DNA of 64,000 nt from NCBI RefSeq assembly GCF_033958435.1, contig NC_134137.1:175225501-175289500 (forward strand), given 5' to 3'. The stretch comes from Carettochelys insculpta (taxonomy: Eukaryota > Chordata > Testudines > Carettochelyidae). The notes beneath the pieces are model-generated. The model had not been told where the DNA came from, did not search any database, and saw only the letters and a program-made list of their open reading frames with translations. The position numbers and the translations under genes are program-made. This document shows, piece by piece, positions 46,177-58,477 of this stretch; position 1 is the first letter of the stretch, and each line of letters opens with the position of its first letter.

Positions 46177-46302
46177 CTTTTCTTCTTAGGCAGCAGTATA
46201 TTATAATAAAAATAATAATGATCAGAAGAAGAAAACCAACTGATAGCGTGACTGCAAGTATAATAGTCCGTGTGCGTGTACTGTCTTCTTGCTCGCCATT
46301 TT
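46177..46302 (-). CDS. IGSF5: IGSF5 exon: juxtamembrane and transmembrane segment
   Basis: A 126-bp exon (42 codons, phase 1 to phase 1). The acceptor is TTCATTTGATAG ending at 46303; the donor GTAAGT starts at 46176. It encodes a short acidic stalk (ENGEQEDSTRTR), a hydrophobic helix of about 24 residues starting IILAVTLSVGFLLL and continuing with a run of Ile and Phe, then YCCLRRK, a basic stop-transfer signal with two juxtamembrane cysteines that could be palmitoylated. Mammalian IGSF5 has the same plan: a short stalk, an Ile/Leu-rich helix, then cysteines and basic residues. The open frame extends upstream of the acceptor by chance (LQCNASSFHLI), but the splice signal and phase favour the start given. 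Confidence 0.9.
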
Positions 46303-48764
46303 CTATCAAATGAAATGAAGAAGCATTACACTGCAGCCTGTCTTTTTCTGAAGAATATGACCAGCTTTCTGGAAGCATAATTGAATTACTTGTTTATTAT
46401 TTAAAACAATATATGCCCTGTGTTTCTCGTTTGTTTTCAGACTGCCTTGACCCTATGGTGATGATACCAAGGTACGCATAATGCTTTGTTCACAAAAACC
46501 TTTGTTACAATTATCCTCTTTATCTTCTAATTCTGACAATTCAGGCTGCTAATTTTCTTCATTCTTTCCATTTACACTTATTTCATAGACATTCTGAACC
46601 CAGTCTAATACCCAGCGAAAGCAAATGGGAGACTCCATTGGCTTCAACAGGTATTAATTAGTTCTCACTCATTGTGCATGCTTCGTAAAAGCTCAGTTGT
46701 CCTCTCTAAAGGACAAGCATGTTAACAGCACATTTACTGACTTTGAGATTGCTGAATTTAACACGTTCCTGCAACCTGGACTGCATAATGATGTACAATA
46801 ATGCATATGTGGCATTTTCACAGAACTATGAGTCAATTATTTTCACTGATAAAACTAAACTGGGGGATTTCAAAATCATTCAATATATCCCTGTTTCTGG
46901 TTGCCACAACAAAAGGTACTTACCATGTAGCTCCCAAAACAATCAACATTAAATTGATACCTTTTCCCCTGCAACTAGGTGTCTACATACAACAGACACT
47001 TATTCTGATGCTAACGTGACCCTGCCCATCAGGCTCATCTAAAATCTGTGGTACTCTTTTACCGAATTGGGCCAGGCTTTGGTCTTCCTAACTGCAGTGA
47101 GCAGCCTTAGCCCAAAAGCCAAGCAGTCTCTAAAACCAGTCCAAAACATAACCCTGGTAGCTGTATGAAAACCAAACTTCAGACCCAAAACCAAACATTA
47201 CTTGCAGACTTGACCAGCGGTAAAAGTGGGCTGGTACAGGCCAGTACAGTGTACTGATAAGAAAATGGCAGCCGGTATAGTCAGGTACACAGCTGACATT
47301 AAAGTGCTATCATGGAAGTTCTTTAAAGACCATACCAGCAGGGCTGCTGGTGCAGGGGAGAGGCATGTGAACAGCTGCCCCAGGACTGGGATTTCTGACT
47401 ACTGCTGCTGCTACTACCACAGCACCGGCTGCAGCCCTGGACCCTTGCATCACTCTAGGTTCCTGATCAGTACAAGCCAGGCAGCACAGAACGGCTGAGT
47501 GGGAGAGGCCGCACCCCTTCTATCTGAGGCCCTGCCCAAAGACATTTCAATTACCTTTACCCCTGGCCATGACAGTGCTGCCTCTGTTGCACTGGGTCTG
47601 TGTCCCCCATGTACTTTTTATTGTTTCTAATTAAAGATGGGTCTGAATGGCAACATTTGGATGCTGGTTTCAGACTCCCCAAAGTTTGCAGATGCTTTCC
47701 TGGGGGTTGGGATTGGCCCATTTCAGCAAAAGAGCCCAGCTACAAAATCTGAGCTTGAATTTGAATTCTAAACACTCCAAAACTTGAGTAGCTTGAAATT
47801 ATTCAGTACAGTCTCTTCACTATTCCTAACAAACTCTCAGCACGCAAATTCATCATGCAAATTAGCCAAGTAAGCATTGAGGGGCTGCTCCTGGGCCTAA
47901 TTATACCACCCAACCTGTTCCCGGCTCCAACTTTTATACATACCTTTATCCATCTTGAGCACTTCAAGGATATATTGTACACATGTCAGTGACCATTATT
48001 AATTCTCCCTCCTAAGAGTATATTTTATCCTTGAACATGTAAACATCACTTCCTTGAGACCAATGGAAATCATGGGTATGAGTGCAAAGGGAGATGTCAG
48101 TCTCAGTTTTTAATGTCCTTTAAAGGTTCTTCATCCCCCATCCTAACCCTCCTGCCAAACACAACACACCTCATCGCCCCCGATACTTCTCTGTTCATAC
48201 CAGTCTCTACAAACATCGACAATCAGATTTGTTTTCTTGTTCCAGTTTTTGGAGCAACCACCACTTCTCCCATTCTGTGCTGAGCCGCTGGAAGACCTTC
48301 CTTCTTTATACCCCTACCTAAATCACGTCTGCTTGCAAGAGTCAGGGGCTCTCAATACACTCTTCCAGAAAACTAGCCATCTGATCTTGCTACCATTGTA
48401 ATAAGTAGCACATTCCCAATTGACATGAAGGGAAGCAAAATGAAGTTCTCAATTTTCCATGTCTCTGTCCTTAGACATTCTTCCTAAGACTGGGCTTTTT
48501 TAAATACCTTTGTTCTGCCTCACCATAACTACTGACGACACCAGTCTACTATAATCTGCAGCCTAGTAGTTTACACATATTAATCAATTGTGAAGTGTTT
48601 TGTGATTTTTTTAAAATTTTTTTGGCATGGAAGAAATAAATCTGAAGCATAGATCTACGTTTTATTTTATTTTGAGTCATATAAAATGCTATGAAAACTT
48701 TAGGGTAAGTAAAATATTAAAATGAATGTTTATCTTGTCTGTATGTTTAATTATGTTTTTATAA
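46303..48764. other. IGSF5 intron, proximal part; no other gene seen
   Basis: Lower-coordinate end of the 10.8-kb intron between the Ig2 and transmembrane exons. No exon-like segment with both splice sites was found, and the direct Ig2-TM junction keeps frame. Confidence 0.5.
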
Positions 48765-48925
48765 ACTCAGAAGGCTGGCCATGTTAGTTTGTACCTTCAC
48801 AGATAACAAATAGTCATGTAGCACTGTGAAGACTAACAAATTTATTTACCTAATAAATTATTTACCAAATAAATAAATTTGTTAGTCTTCACAGTGCTAC
48901 CAGACTGCTTGTTATTTCTGTTTAA
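48765..48925. mobile_element. Foldback SINE, older copy
   Basis: Head (AGAAGGCTGGCCATGTTAGT) followed by ATAACAAATAGTCATGTAGC and ACTGTGAAGACTAACAAATT. The sequence turns near 48849-48866 and returns as TTTGTTAGTCTTCACAGTGC, ending TACCAGACTGCTTGTTATTT. The head is only on the left. A target-site duplication is not clean (TTTATAAACT and TTTAATAAGT are a weak candidate pair). It lies in the large IGSF5 intron. Confidence 0.82.
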
Positions 48926-48929
48926 TAAG

Positions 48930-50447
48930 TTATTGCGACCAAATATCAGTTATTCTGAGTACTCTGATTTCAAGCTCTTTTTTTTTCTATTCAGCTCCTT
49001 GTACTGTAATACCTTTCGCAATTAACTTCTGTACAGACTTGTGGTAAGATACATGCAGAAAACTGTTTGTTGTGTTAAGTCTTGTCCAGATTCTATACAA
49101 GCAGTTTAGATATTATAAGAGGTGTGTCAGTCAATATTTTTAATGGGTCCTAGAAACAGATTTCCTTAGGAGATAGCCAAAGGTTTCTGTTTGTCAGCTC
49201 TAATGAGATCCCTTGGCAAACATTACACTCTCATTAGTTAGGCATTTCTTGATAAATACAGCAGCTTGGATGCCTTGGTTTGAGGAATGGCTTTTAAAAC
49301 AGCTTCATTTGTTCTTGTGATTTCCATTTAGCCAACCTTTCAGCCTTATTGGCCTATTCATTTGCCAGAGAAAGATGGTTGGTCAGGTCAAATTCAAGAA
49401 TAGCCTGCTTTTCAGGCAGCAGAGTGGAAGAGGGAGCAAGAGAAAGATTTTGTTCAGTGCCTGCATTGGAGCTTTGACCTAGATGGATCACAAAGACTTG
49501 CCTGAGATGGAATGTAGAAGCAGGAAGATGCCAATGGCACTGCTCTTCTGCTTTGCACCAGCTCTTTTCCAGTGTACTGTCACTCAAAATGATCAGTCCA
49601 TTTTGGGGAGAAGGGTGTTTTTAATGCTTGTGGCTCCCTAGAACCATGTTGATTTAAAAGCTGTCAACTGATTATCGTTAGAAATTCAAGGATAGTGAAA
49701 GCTAAGCACAGAAATCCTGAACTGCATTATAATAACATACATAGAATTCTGAAAATGTCCTTGATTCTTCTCTTTACTTTATCCATGGGTTAATATAAGT
49801 GTGATGAGTCTCCTGTCAACATATTCTCTAAGAGCAGCTTTCACATTTATTCTAGGTCTTTTTTCCACCCTGAGGGAACTCTTTTATGGAACATATTTTA
49901 ACCAGTCCCATTCACTGTCATGCTGTTTGGATTAAAGACTACAAAAAAGTCTGCATATTGATGTCAAGAAACTTTACATGCTTAAAACAGATGTAAGCAG
50001 AGTCCAAATGAGCTCTCCTCTGGCAGTTAGACTGCAGAGAGAAAGATTTCAGGTGCAACACACGTAGGCTGCTTAGATATAAAGGAGACAAGAGCTGTGC
50101 TGCTCAGAGTGATCACTTTTGGCTCGTGTTGGGTTACAAATCATTGCAGTACTGAATCTAGGGGTATTGAAATGTTGTTCTCCATGTTGTTATCTTGATT
50201 GCATGAGTAAAGTGTGGCAGAACTGTGCTAAACCTGTCCTGATTGAGGGGTCAAACAGCCAGGCCAACAAGGCATAGCAAGCAGCCAAGACCCAGCCCGG
50301 AACTGGGACTTCCAAGGCAGTTAGATGGTGAGGAACAGCAGCTGGCAGGGTGGCCAGCCAGAGCAAGCGCTCATCTGGCAGACCCAGCCAGGTGTCTTCT
50401 TCCTCAGCTGGGAAATGAACTCACAGAGGCCAGAGGCAATGTTATTC
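48930..50447. other. IGSF5 intron; no gene seen
   Basis: AT-rich sequence without recognisable repeats. Confidence 0.5.
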
Positions 50448-50577
50448 TAAGGTACACAACTCCAGCAATGTGAATAGCGTAGCTGGAGTCAACGTACCTT
50501 AGATTGAGTTACCAGTATCGATGCCTGGGGGAATCAATCTCCCCAGCGCAAATCTTCGAGTAAGCGTAGACAAGGCC
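50448..50577. mobile_element. Harbinger-type MITE fragment
   Basis: AAGGTACACAACTCCAGC and GCGTAGCTGGAGTCAACG-TACCTTAGATTG are inverted neighbours, and the piece ends with CGAGTAAGCGTAGACAAGGCC. This is a common reptile MITE pattern; only one end is preserved. Confidence 0.6.
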
Positions 50578-51941
50578 ACAGATGCACTTCTGAACCCTGG
50601 GTCCTCACTGACTCAGGACAGCCACTGTGAGTAGGATGGGGTTAAGGAGCAGAGGGAGGCACAGAAAAGGAAAGTTTGATTGGAGAACTCAAGAAGATGG
50701 GGCAGACGACTCTGCCCCATCCCTCTGAGGCGGGTGTCCTGCTCACAGTTCTGTGACTATGAATCCTGCTACTGCCACATTCCCTGATTAATGTGGAGTG
50801 ACTGCTCTCCTTTCAATCAGTTTCCTTATACGTTCAGACTTCACACTTGCAAGTGGGGAAAAATTGCCTCTCAGAGGCACCCAGGGGTGGTGTGTAATTT
50901 TCCCAAGGTTTTGCAGGAAGCAACAGGCAGGGCTGGAGCAGGCGAGGGGAGAGGACAGGACATGGGGGTTTGAGCATGGGCAGGGACATGTGGCTGGTGC
51001 CCCCGCTCCCTGGAATCCTGCACTTGTCGCCTCTGGAGAGATCTTCTGTATAATCTAGTGGAGGGGAAATGAGAGCGTTGTATGCAAAGCACAACAGATT
51101 TTCTGTTGAGCAAATGGATGAGACCGGGCTGTCATACTCTTGAGGAAGCAGGGAGTCTTAGGTTTCAGTAAAAAGCAGTTACACCAACAATGTAACTGAT
51201 GAGACATCATCCAGGGTCTGGCTCAGGGAACTCTGCCTTTATGGGTCTGTCTCCCAACCAGCTAGGTAGTGTAAATCCCAGAGGGGGGTTGAACATAGAA
51301 GCAATAGCTCTGCTCAAGCAAAAATAGTAGTGGGGCCATGGTGGCACAGGCAGCTGCTTGTTCTAACCACGCTCATGCTAGCCTGCCTGAGCCCTTGGGT
51401 TCGTCGTCCAATAGGTAGCCCCAGCCACTACCCAGGCTGCCTGCACCACTTTGCTATTTTTAGGCGTTAGCTTGAACGAAAGTGGCACATGTTCATCTTC
51501 CTGCACTGCAGATTAGACCTCCCACCTTCTGTGAAGACATATCTTATGTCTGCTGCTAGCCTAGCCCACTTCCTACAAGTCACCTCAGGGGGCTGCCAGG
51601 GAGCATTGCTCCACATGGTGCCTCATAGTTTGGTCTGTTATGGAGACCGTGAATGCGCCTTTAAGGAACTGGAGCTGGTGCTGCCGGTACGGTTGAACAC
51701 CTTCGTGCGGGATAACTCAGTGTGAAAAATAAACAGCCACAGACTCGCCAGTTTTCCTCCCCACTCTCTGCCCCTTTTCAATGGCTGTCATTGCTACAAT
51801 CTGCTTTTCCCAGTTTGGCAGTTTGATGAATCTCTTCCCTGTTGGATCTTTTTGCTTATCTCAAGGACCACCTTCTCTTCTCCCACTCTGCAACCTCATG
51901 AGAACAACAGAAGTTTGCTAAATTGTGCATGAGAAAGCCCT
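50578..51941. other. IGSF5 intron; no gene seen
   Basis: Moderately GC-rich in 50640-51060 with overlapping chance frames on both strands. No domain or exon. Confidence 0.45.
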
Positions 51942-52393
51942 GGCCTTAACCTCTCTAATGCCTGCACTACCTCTTACACCAGCAAAACTAATGTCACTCG
52001 GGGGTATGAAAAAACCACAACCCCGAGCACCATAATCCTTTCCACAGAAGTTGTCATGTCCACAATGCTATGTCATGTCAGCAGGACAGATCTTTTGACA
52101 TAGCTACCGCCGCTCGTTGAATTCACAAAGGTGCTGGTACAATTTGTTTAATGGGGGTGCTGAGGGCCATTGAACTCAACTGCAAATCTTGTATAAACTG
52201 GACACCTCTTCAAAGCAAGGGGTCTGTAGAACTCACTGCACCCATTGCTCCAGGATCTAAGTTGGAGTGGTTTAATTCTGTCAGTGGGACACCTCCCTCC
52301 TGTTGAGACAGAGCAGCTACACGAGAGATCTTACAGCAGCAGAGCTGCATCAGTTCAGCTGTGCCACTGTAAGGTCTCTAGTGTAGACACAGC
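51942..52393. mobile_element. Harbinger-type MITE (about 450 bp), eroded left end
   Basis: The right end GGTCTCTAGTGTAGACACAGCC is the usual terminus. Inside are ACATAGCTACCGCCGCTCGTTG and CTACACGAGAGATCTTACAG, characteristic of a widespread turtle MITE that I recognise, and a self-complementary ACTCGGGGGTATG/CCCCGAG hairpin near 51996-52030. The left terminus (GGCCTTAACCTCTCTAATGC) is decayed. Confidence 0.72.
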
Positions 52394-54189
52394 CTGAATG
52401 ACAGATTAGTTATCTCCCTGGGGCGAGGCCCAATGTAATATTATGTGATACATTGCTTCTGGCATTAAATAAAACATTGGGAAATTGAACTAACAGACCG
52501 TGGTTTGGCCATCTCTCCATTTTCAGGTGTTAAAAGCAAAATAAAGGATCACATCCGGTCCTGTCATAAAGTGATATTTCTTCACTGAAATCCACTTATA
52601 TCAAGGAAGATTTTGGTCCAAAGTCTCCTATTTTGTTTTCAAATGTAATGGCATACAGAATAACTTGATGGCTATCAATGAGACCATTACCTGCATATGA
52701 AAAGGCACAAAAGTTCTGAAATTTCAAGTGCAGTATGCATTAGAATATTTTTCTTACTGTGTCATGTCTTTATTTCATTTTAATCACAGAAAGGATTTAT
52801 AGTCTCCTTCCCCAGGAAAATCTTGAGCATCTGCTACTGCACAATCATTTTCCCAAAGAGGAATTCATGATGATCCTATATGATCAGTAATTATATCCCA
52901 ATTTTGCTCTGTGACATCTGTTTTTCTCCTCCTCTGATTTACAACATGTAACTAGGGAAACTGTGGGTGGATGCTTCAGTAGCTCTAGAGTGAGTAGGCA
53001 GGGGAATTTAATCGTTTTATTAAGTCCTCAAGACAGATCTCTTTTGCTTAGTCAGTAATTAGAAGCAATTTAACTTAGACGAAGTCTTATTAAAACGAAG
53101 AAAATGGCCTTTTTCAATTCCCCATTTCAAAGTAGAAACCCCTGAGACACGTGCTAACAATGGCTCACACTGAAAGTGAAAGGCCCAGTCAAGCTGCCTA
53201 TTTATCTAGGTTTTTATACCACACCCATCACTGAAGTGGCGTATCTGAACGTCTTTGATTCATCACTCTAGGAGCACCCATTTCAGAACATGCAATGGGT
53301 CACCTATCACGTAACACACCGAGAGCTGCAACTCAATCAAAAAACCTGTCAGTCTGATGTTGAAAGTTCAGCTCCTTTTTTCCACACACCCAATCACTGA
53401 AAGAAGCGTGGATTTAAGAACCTCCTTTACCTACGAGAAACTCTGGGTGACACAATATCACCAAAAGGACTTCTGCATCACCCCTTCAGCTCCCACCATA
53501 GGGATGTAACAGAAGTGTCCACCTTTTATAACAATCCCTAGAGATCATGAGCATCTGTTGTTCATTTCAGCAGCCCTGAAACTCCTCTGCTTTACAACAA
53601 TGGGGACACGAAGCCAGATAATCCTCATGATTGTGAGGGCCAAAAAGGGCATTTTCATGCCTCTTCCCTTGGCTGCATCAAGCACTGCTTAGCCCCAGTG
53701 GAGGATTTAGTCCTAGTTTCTCCTATCATGCTAGCACTTGGAAAACAGAACCATCTACCACTGTGTCAATAGAGGTTTGCCAATATATGCTTATGGGCCA
53801 GATCCTGGCCTCTAGCACTCAGGGAGGTTTTGTTGTCATTGTAGTTGTTGTTTTGGTGTAGTCTGGGGGCTGTTTGAGCTATTCATGCAGCACAAAACAA
53901 GTGGAAGCCCAGCTTACCTTGCTGGTTGGTGAGTCCCCTGGCAGCAGGGTCATATTAAACTGTGGAATGAATTGCTACTTTGCTGGTGAGCCCAAGAACT
54001 TAGCAATATGTTTGCATGCTGGCCACTAACACAGACATGACACTGGACAAGATGGGCCATCACACCAGGGCCACCCATTTCAAAACACAGAATGGATCAC
54101 ATATCCTGAGGGCTCCCAACTAAGTCAAAGAGCTGTCTGACCAAGCATGGCAACTCCTGAGCTGGGGTGAAGCATGGGAAAATTCAGGC
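52394..54189. other. IGSF5 intron; no gene seen
   Basis: Mostly ordinary DNA. A roughly 70-bp segment with ACCCATTTCAGAACATGCAATGG (53277) recurs in diverged form at 54073 (ACCCATTTCAAAACACAGAATGG) about 800 bp away, which suggests an old repeat or duplication. Confidence 0.45.
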
Positions 54190-56545
54190 AATGCCACAGG
54201 GCTGTAACTGTACCAGGAAGTTTTTGGAGAATGTTGGGGATAACTTCCTGGTACGAGTGCCGAAGGAACTGACCAGGGGCCTTGTGCAGCTTAACCTGCT
54301 GCTCACAAATAAGGAAGAACTAGTAGGAGAAACATAAGTGGGTGGCAACCTGGGCTGCAATGATTATGAAATGGTAGAGTTTGACAAAAGGAAGAAAGAT
54401 GAGCAGTAAAATGCAGACCATTGATTTCAGAAGAACAGACTTCAACTCCCTGGGAGAACTGATAGGCAGGATCCCCTAGGAAGCTAATAAGAAGAGGAAC
54501 AGAATTCTGGCAGTATTTTAAAGATGTCTTATTGAAGGCACAGGAACAAACCATCCTGAAAAGCAAATATGGTGGGCAACCAGCTTGGCTTACAAGGGAA
54601 ATCCTTGGTGAGCTTAAACTCAAAGGACATGTATAAGAAGTAGGAACATGAACAGATAACTGAGTATAAATATACAGCTGGAGAATGCCCAGGGGTAATC
54701 AGGAAAACAAAAGCACTATTGAAATTGCAGCTAGCAAGGCATGTGAAGGGCAACAAGAGGGTTTCTATAGGCATGTTAACAATAAGCAGGTTATCAGGAA
54801 GGGTGGGGTGCCATTACAGCAGGAAGGTGGTAACCTGGTGACAGGTGATGTGAGAAAGGTTGACGTACTCAGTGCTTTTTTTGCCTCAGTCTTCATGGAC
54901 AAAGTAATCTCCCAGACTACTGTATTAGGCAATGCAGTATGGGAAGGAGGTGGGCGACCCTCGGTGGTGAAGGAACAGATTAAGAGCTATTTAGGAAAAC
55001 TAGATGCACACAGAGCCATGGCTCTGGATTTAATGCATCCAAGGGTACTGAGGGAATTGGCAGATGTCATTGCGGGGCCTTTGGCTATTATCTTTGAAAA
55101 CTCATGGAGATCAGGAGAGGTCCTGGATGACTGGAAAAAGACAAAGGTAGCACCCATCTTTAAAAAAGGAAAGAAGGACAATCCAGGAACTATAGACTGG
55201 TGAGCCTTACCTCAGTCACCAGAAAAGTCATGGAGGGCATCCTCAAGCAATCCATTTTGAAGCACTTTGAAGAGGGGAAAGTGATCAAGAGCAATCAACA
55301 TGGATTCAGCAAGGGCAAGTCATGCCTGACCAATCTGATTATCTTCTATCATGAGGTAACTGGCTCTGTGGACATGGGGAAGTCTGTGAAATACCTTGAC
55401 TTTAGCAAAGCTTTTGATAGTCTTCCACAGCACTCTTGACCGTAAGATAAGGAAGTATGGATTGGATACATGGACTGAAAGATGGATAGAAAGATGGCTA
55501 GATGGTCGGGCCTAATGGATAGTGATCAATGGCTCAATGTCTTGTTGGTGGTCGGTTTCAAGTGAGATGCTCCAAGGATTGGTTCTAGGTCCAGTATTGT
55601 TCAACATCTTTGTTAATGACTCTGATGAGTGGATGGATTGCACCCTCAGCAAATTTGTGCATGGCACTAAGCAAGGGGGTCAGGTAGATACGTTGGAGGG
55701 TAGGGATAGGGTCCAGAGTGAGCTAGATAAATTGGAGGATTAGGCCAAAAGAAATCTGATGAGATTGTACAAGGACAAGCGCAGAGTCCTGCACTTGGAA
55801 TGGAAGAATCCCAAGCATTGTTACAGGCTGGGTGCTGACTGGCTGAATAGCAGTGCAGTAGAAAAGGACCTGGGGACTATGGTGGATGAGAGGCTGGATA
55901 CAAGTCAGTAATGTGCCCTTGTAGCCAAGAAGGCTAACAGTATATTGGGGTGCATTAGGAGAAGCATTTCCAGCAGATATAGAGAAGCTGTTTTTCCCCT
56001 CTATTCGGCACTGGTGAGGCCACATCTGGAGTATTCTGTCCAGTTCTGGCCTCCCAATACAGAAAGGATGTTGACGCATCGAAGCAGGTCCAACAGAGGG
56101 CAACAAAAATGGCTAGGGGGCTGGAGCAAATGACATATGAGGAGAGGCTGAGGGACTTGAGCTTATTTAGTCTATAGAAAAGAAAAGTGAGGGGCGATTT
56201 GATAGCAGCCTTTAATTTCCTGAAAGGGGGCTCTACAGAGGATGAAGAGAGACTGTTCTCAGTGGTGACGGATGGCAGAACAAGGAGCAATGGTCTGAAG
56301 TTACAGTGAGAGAGAAGTAGGTTGGACATTAGGAAAAACTATTCCACCAGGAGGGTGGTGAAGCACTGGAATGCTTTACCTAGAGAGGTGGTGGAATCTC
56401 CATCCCTAGAGGTTTTTAACTCCAGGCTTGACAAGGTCCTGGCTGTGATGACTTCGTAGGAATTGATCCTGCTTTGGGCAGGGAGCTGGACTAGATGACC
56501 CCCTGAGGCCCCTTCCAGGCCTAGGATTCTATGCTTCTATGAACT
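54190..56545 (+). pseudogene. CR1 LINE, ORF2 reverse transcriptase to 3' end, inactivated
   Basis: A long 5'-truncated CR1 lying in the IGSF5 intron, in the opposite orientation to the gene. Frame pieces run in order: the finger/palm region (HPRVLRELADVIAGPLAIIF, SGEVLDDWKKTKVAPIFKKG, 54685-55203), QSILKHFEEGKVIKSNQHGF and KYLDFSKAFDSLP (55200-55439), then 55522-55743, where the catalytic F/Y-A-D-D box should lie but the sequence reads KFVHGTKQGG. The C-terminal thumb ([16 protein letters not shown], 55945-56133) and a complete 3' end (GGGCAGGGAGCTGGACTAGA then TGACCCCCTGAGGCCCCTTC, ending GATTCTATGCTTCTATG) follow. Several frameshifts and the lost active site show it is dead. Confidence 0.92.
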
Positions 56546-56548
56546 GCA

Positions 56549-57072
56549 ATGGCAGAACAGACCCTTGCCTGCTGCATAACCTGATGAGGTGCATTCTGCT
56601 GCACACATTTCCTTTGGGGCGTATGTTGCGGTGAAATCCTACCCCTGTTGAAGTCAAAGGCAAAGCTTGAGCTGCATTATGTAGAGCCAGCATTTTACTT
56701 TAAGATTTAGTCCCAAGCACACATAAACATAGCAAAGATGTTCATGTGACTGGCAGAAATCTATTGCTATTTTATAGCCAGAGGCAATTTTTTCAATGCC
56801 TAAAATCATGGAGTGAGATCTTGCAAAAGGCAATAAACCCAGTTTGGTGTACAATGAAGCCCTTAATAAGCATTAGGGTCAGTTCTGTTTCCCTCACACT
56901 CCTCCAGATAAAGAGATTTTAGTGAATTTAACCCTGTGCTACTATCCCATTGCAGTTTGTTCTGTTTACTGGACTTTGATTCCATTACAGTTGCAGGTAT
57001 CACATTGCTTCACTGAAATAAAAGATTTTCAAAATAAAACAAAAGGCCATAGTTTGGACAACGTCCACTTAC
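56549..57072. other. IGSF5 intron next to the Ig2 exon; no gene seen
   Basis: Non-repetitive DNA between the CR1 end and the Ig2 donor. Confidence 0.5.
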
Positions 57073-57381
57073 CAGCAAGAGAGTCCTGCACAATGAGAGT
57101 TATAGTTGTATCCTGGGGCTCAGGCAGTGCCTCTATATAAGCTAAACAAGTCAGCGTCTCATTGGCCATCGGAGTCAAAGTTAAGGTGCTCACTGCATTC
57201 TGAAGCTCGTTAGATCCTTGACTGTAGTTAGTAACATACCTGGACTTATCTACAAAAGAGTTGTTTGTCATCCAGGTCATGTTGGGAGCTGGCACCCATC
57301 CTAATGCTTCACAAACAATTTCAATTGTCTTGTTCTTTCTTACTGTCAAGTTGTGATCTTTGATGAACAAAGATCCATTAA
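57073..57381 (-). CDS. IGSF5: IGSF5 exon: second Ig domain
   Basis: A 309-bp exon (103 codons, phase 1 to phase 1). The acceptor CCCCCTGCAG ends at 57382 and the donor GTAAGT starts at 57072. The split codon G|TT gives Val, continuing SVQ-V-NGSLFIKDHNLTV across the junction, as in the V-x-G-x-LFI junction of mammalian IGSF5. Ig hallmarks are TIEIVCEALGW (first Cys), NMTW (core Trp) and NETLTCLAY (second Cys). There are seven N-glycosylation sequons (NGS, NLT, NKT, NMT, NNS, NYS, NET), which fits a membrane-proximal extracellular domain. The end of the exon (VQDSLA plus a G) joins the transmembrane exon through codon G|AA, so no exon is needed between them. The intron that follows, 10.8 kb, holds a CR1, MITEs and a foldback SINE. 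Confidence 0.92.
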
Positions 57382-58477
57382 CTGCAGGGGGAAAAGATGA
57401 TTTCTTCCTTCAGAATATTTAACTGAAATGGTGTCTTATTGGCAGTCTTCAGTCATATTTTGCTGCCCAAAATCAATCATATTTTGAAACTCGCGAGTTT
57501 AAGAATAATTAAAATCAAATAAAATAGAAATCCTAAAACATAGGAGTGTTTTCATGAGACAAATGTGGAGCCATTGCAGTTTCTTGGTCATCTTATAGTC
57601 CGTTTTGACTTTTCAACTAGATGTAGTTTTCCACCATTTGTTCATTGAAAGCTTTTGAGTGATACTGTTTTGTCACTCTGAAATATCTCCTGCACCAGCT
57701 GAAGGACCTTGTATCATCAGGATTTTATTTCTCTGTTACCCCTTAGTGATGTTCTTCCTGTTTACCAAGGAAGTTAATTGAAAGGAGAGGCTGTGAGTAT
57801 CAGGCTTTTTCTTTTTGTGGCAAGTGAATTGTAGGTGGAGGAAAGATTCCACTTTATGGAATGTATTTGTTTAAATAAGGATGTTAGAAGAAGCCTACAA
57901 AGAGGATGTCTGATATACCAAAGAAATTTACTATAGCCTGGTAGCTGTAGTGCACGGCAGCTGTCATACCAAGGGTATTATCTTGTGATTCAGAGGCTAA
58001 ATTTTCTCACTACATTAAACCCAACACAAAGAAGCTGGTTGAAGACTGAAAATTCCTAGGTCAAGACAGTAGGGAGGTACTCTACATGAAATACAAAAAA
58101 AAAAAATAGTAAGTTTTATTTACAACAGTGAAGGTGGAGGGAACCATAAAGGCTGTGACCAAAAGAGATTATTTTTGGCAGCACCAACATAGGCTTCTGG
58201 CACTTTCACATAACCCCAAAAATAATAAGATCTGCTACAGGGAAAAAGTGAAGGTAACTAAGTCTTTTGCAGTGGCACCTTCATTCTACCTTGGCGTGCC
58301 AATCTGTATGTGAAATTACTCAGCCAGCTTTCAAGAGGAGAAATATAGGAGATGCAGGGCATTAATTGAAAGCTGCTACAACTACAGACTGATAAGTTTG
58401 ACAGTGTTGCCAAGGATTTCTTTTCAGTAGAATTTAATAATAATCCTGTTGTGACAAAAATTAAAATGCATACACAC
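57382..58477. other. IGSF5 intron between the Ig1 and Ig2 exons
   Basis: A 1,096-bp phase-1 intron with GT...AG ends. An A-run is at 58096-58108. No repeat or RNA gene recognised. Confidence 0.85.
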
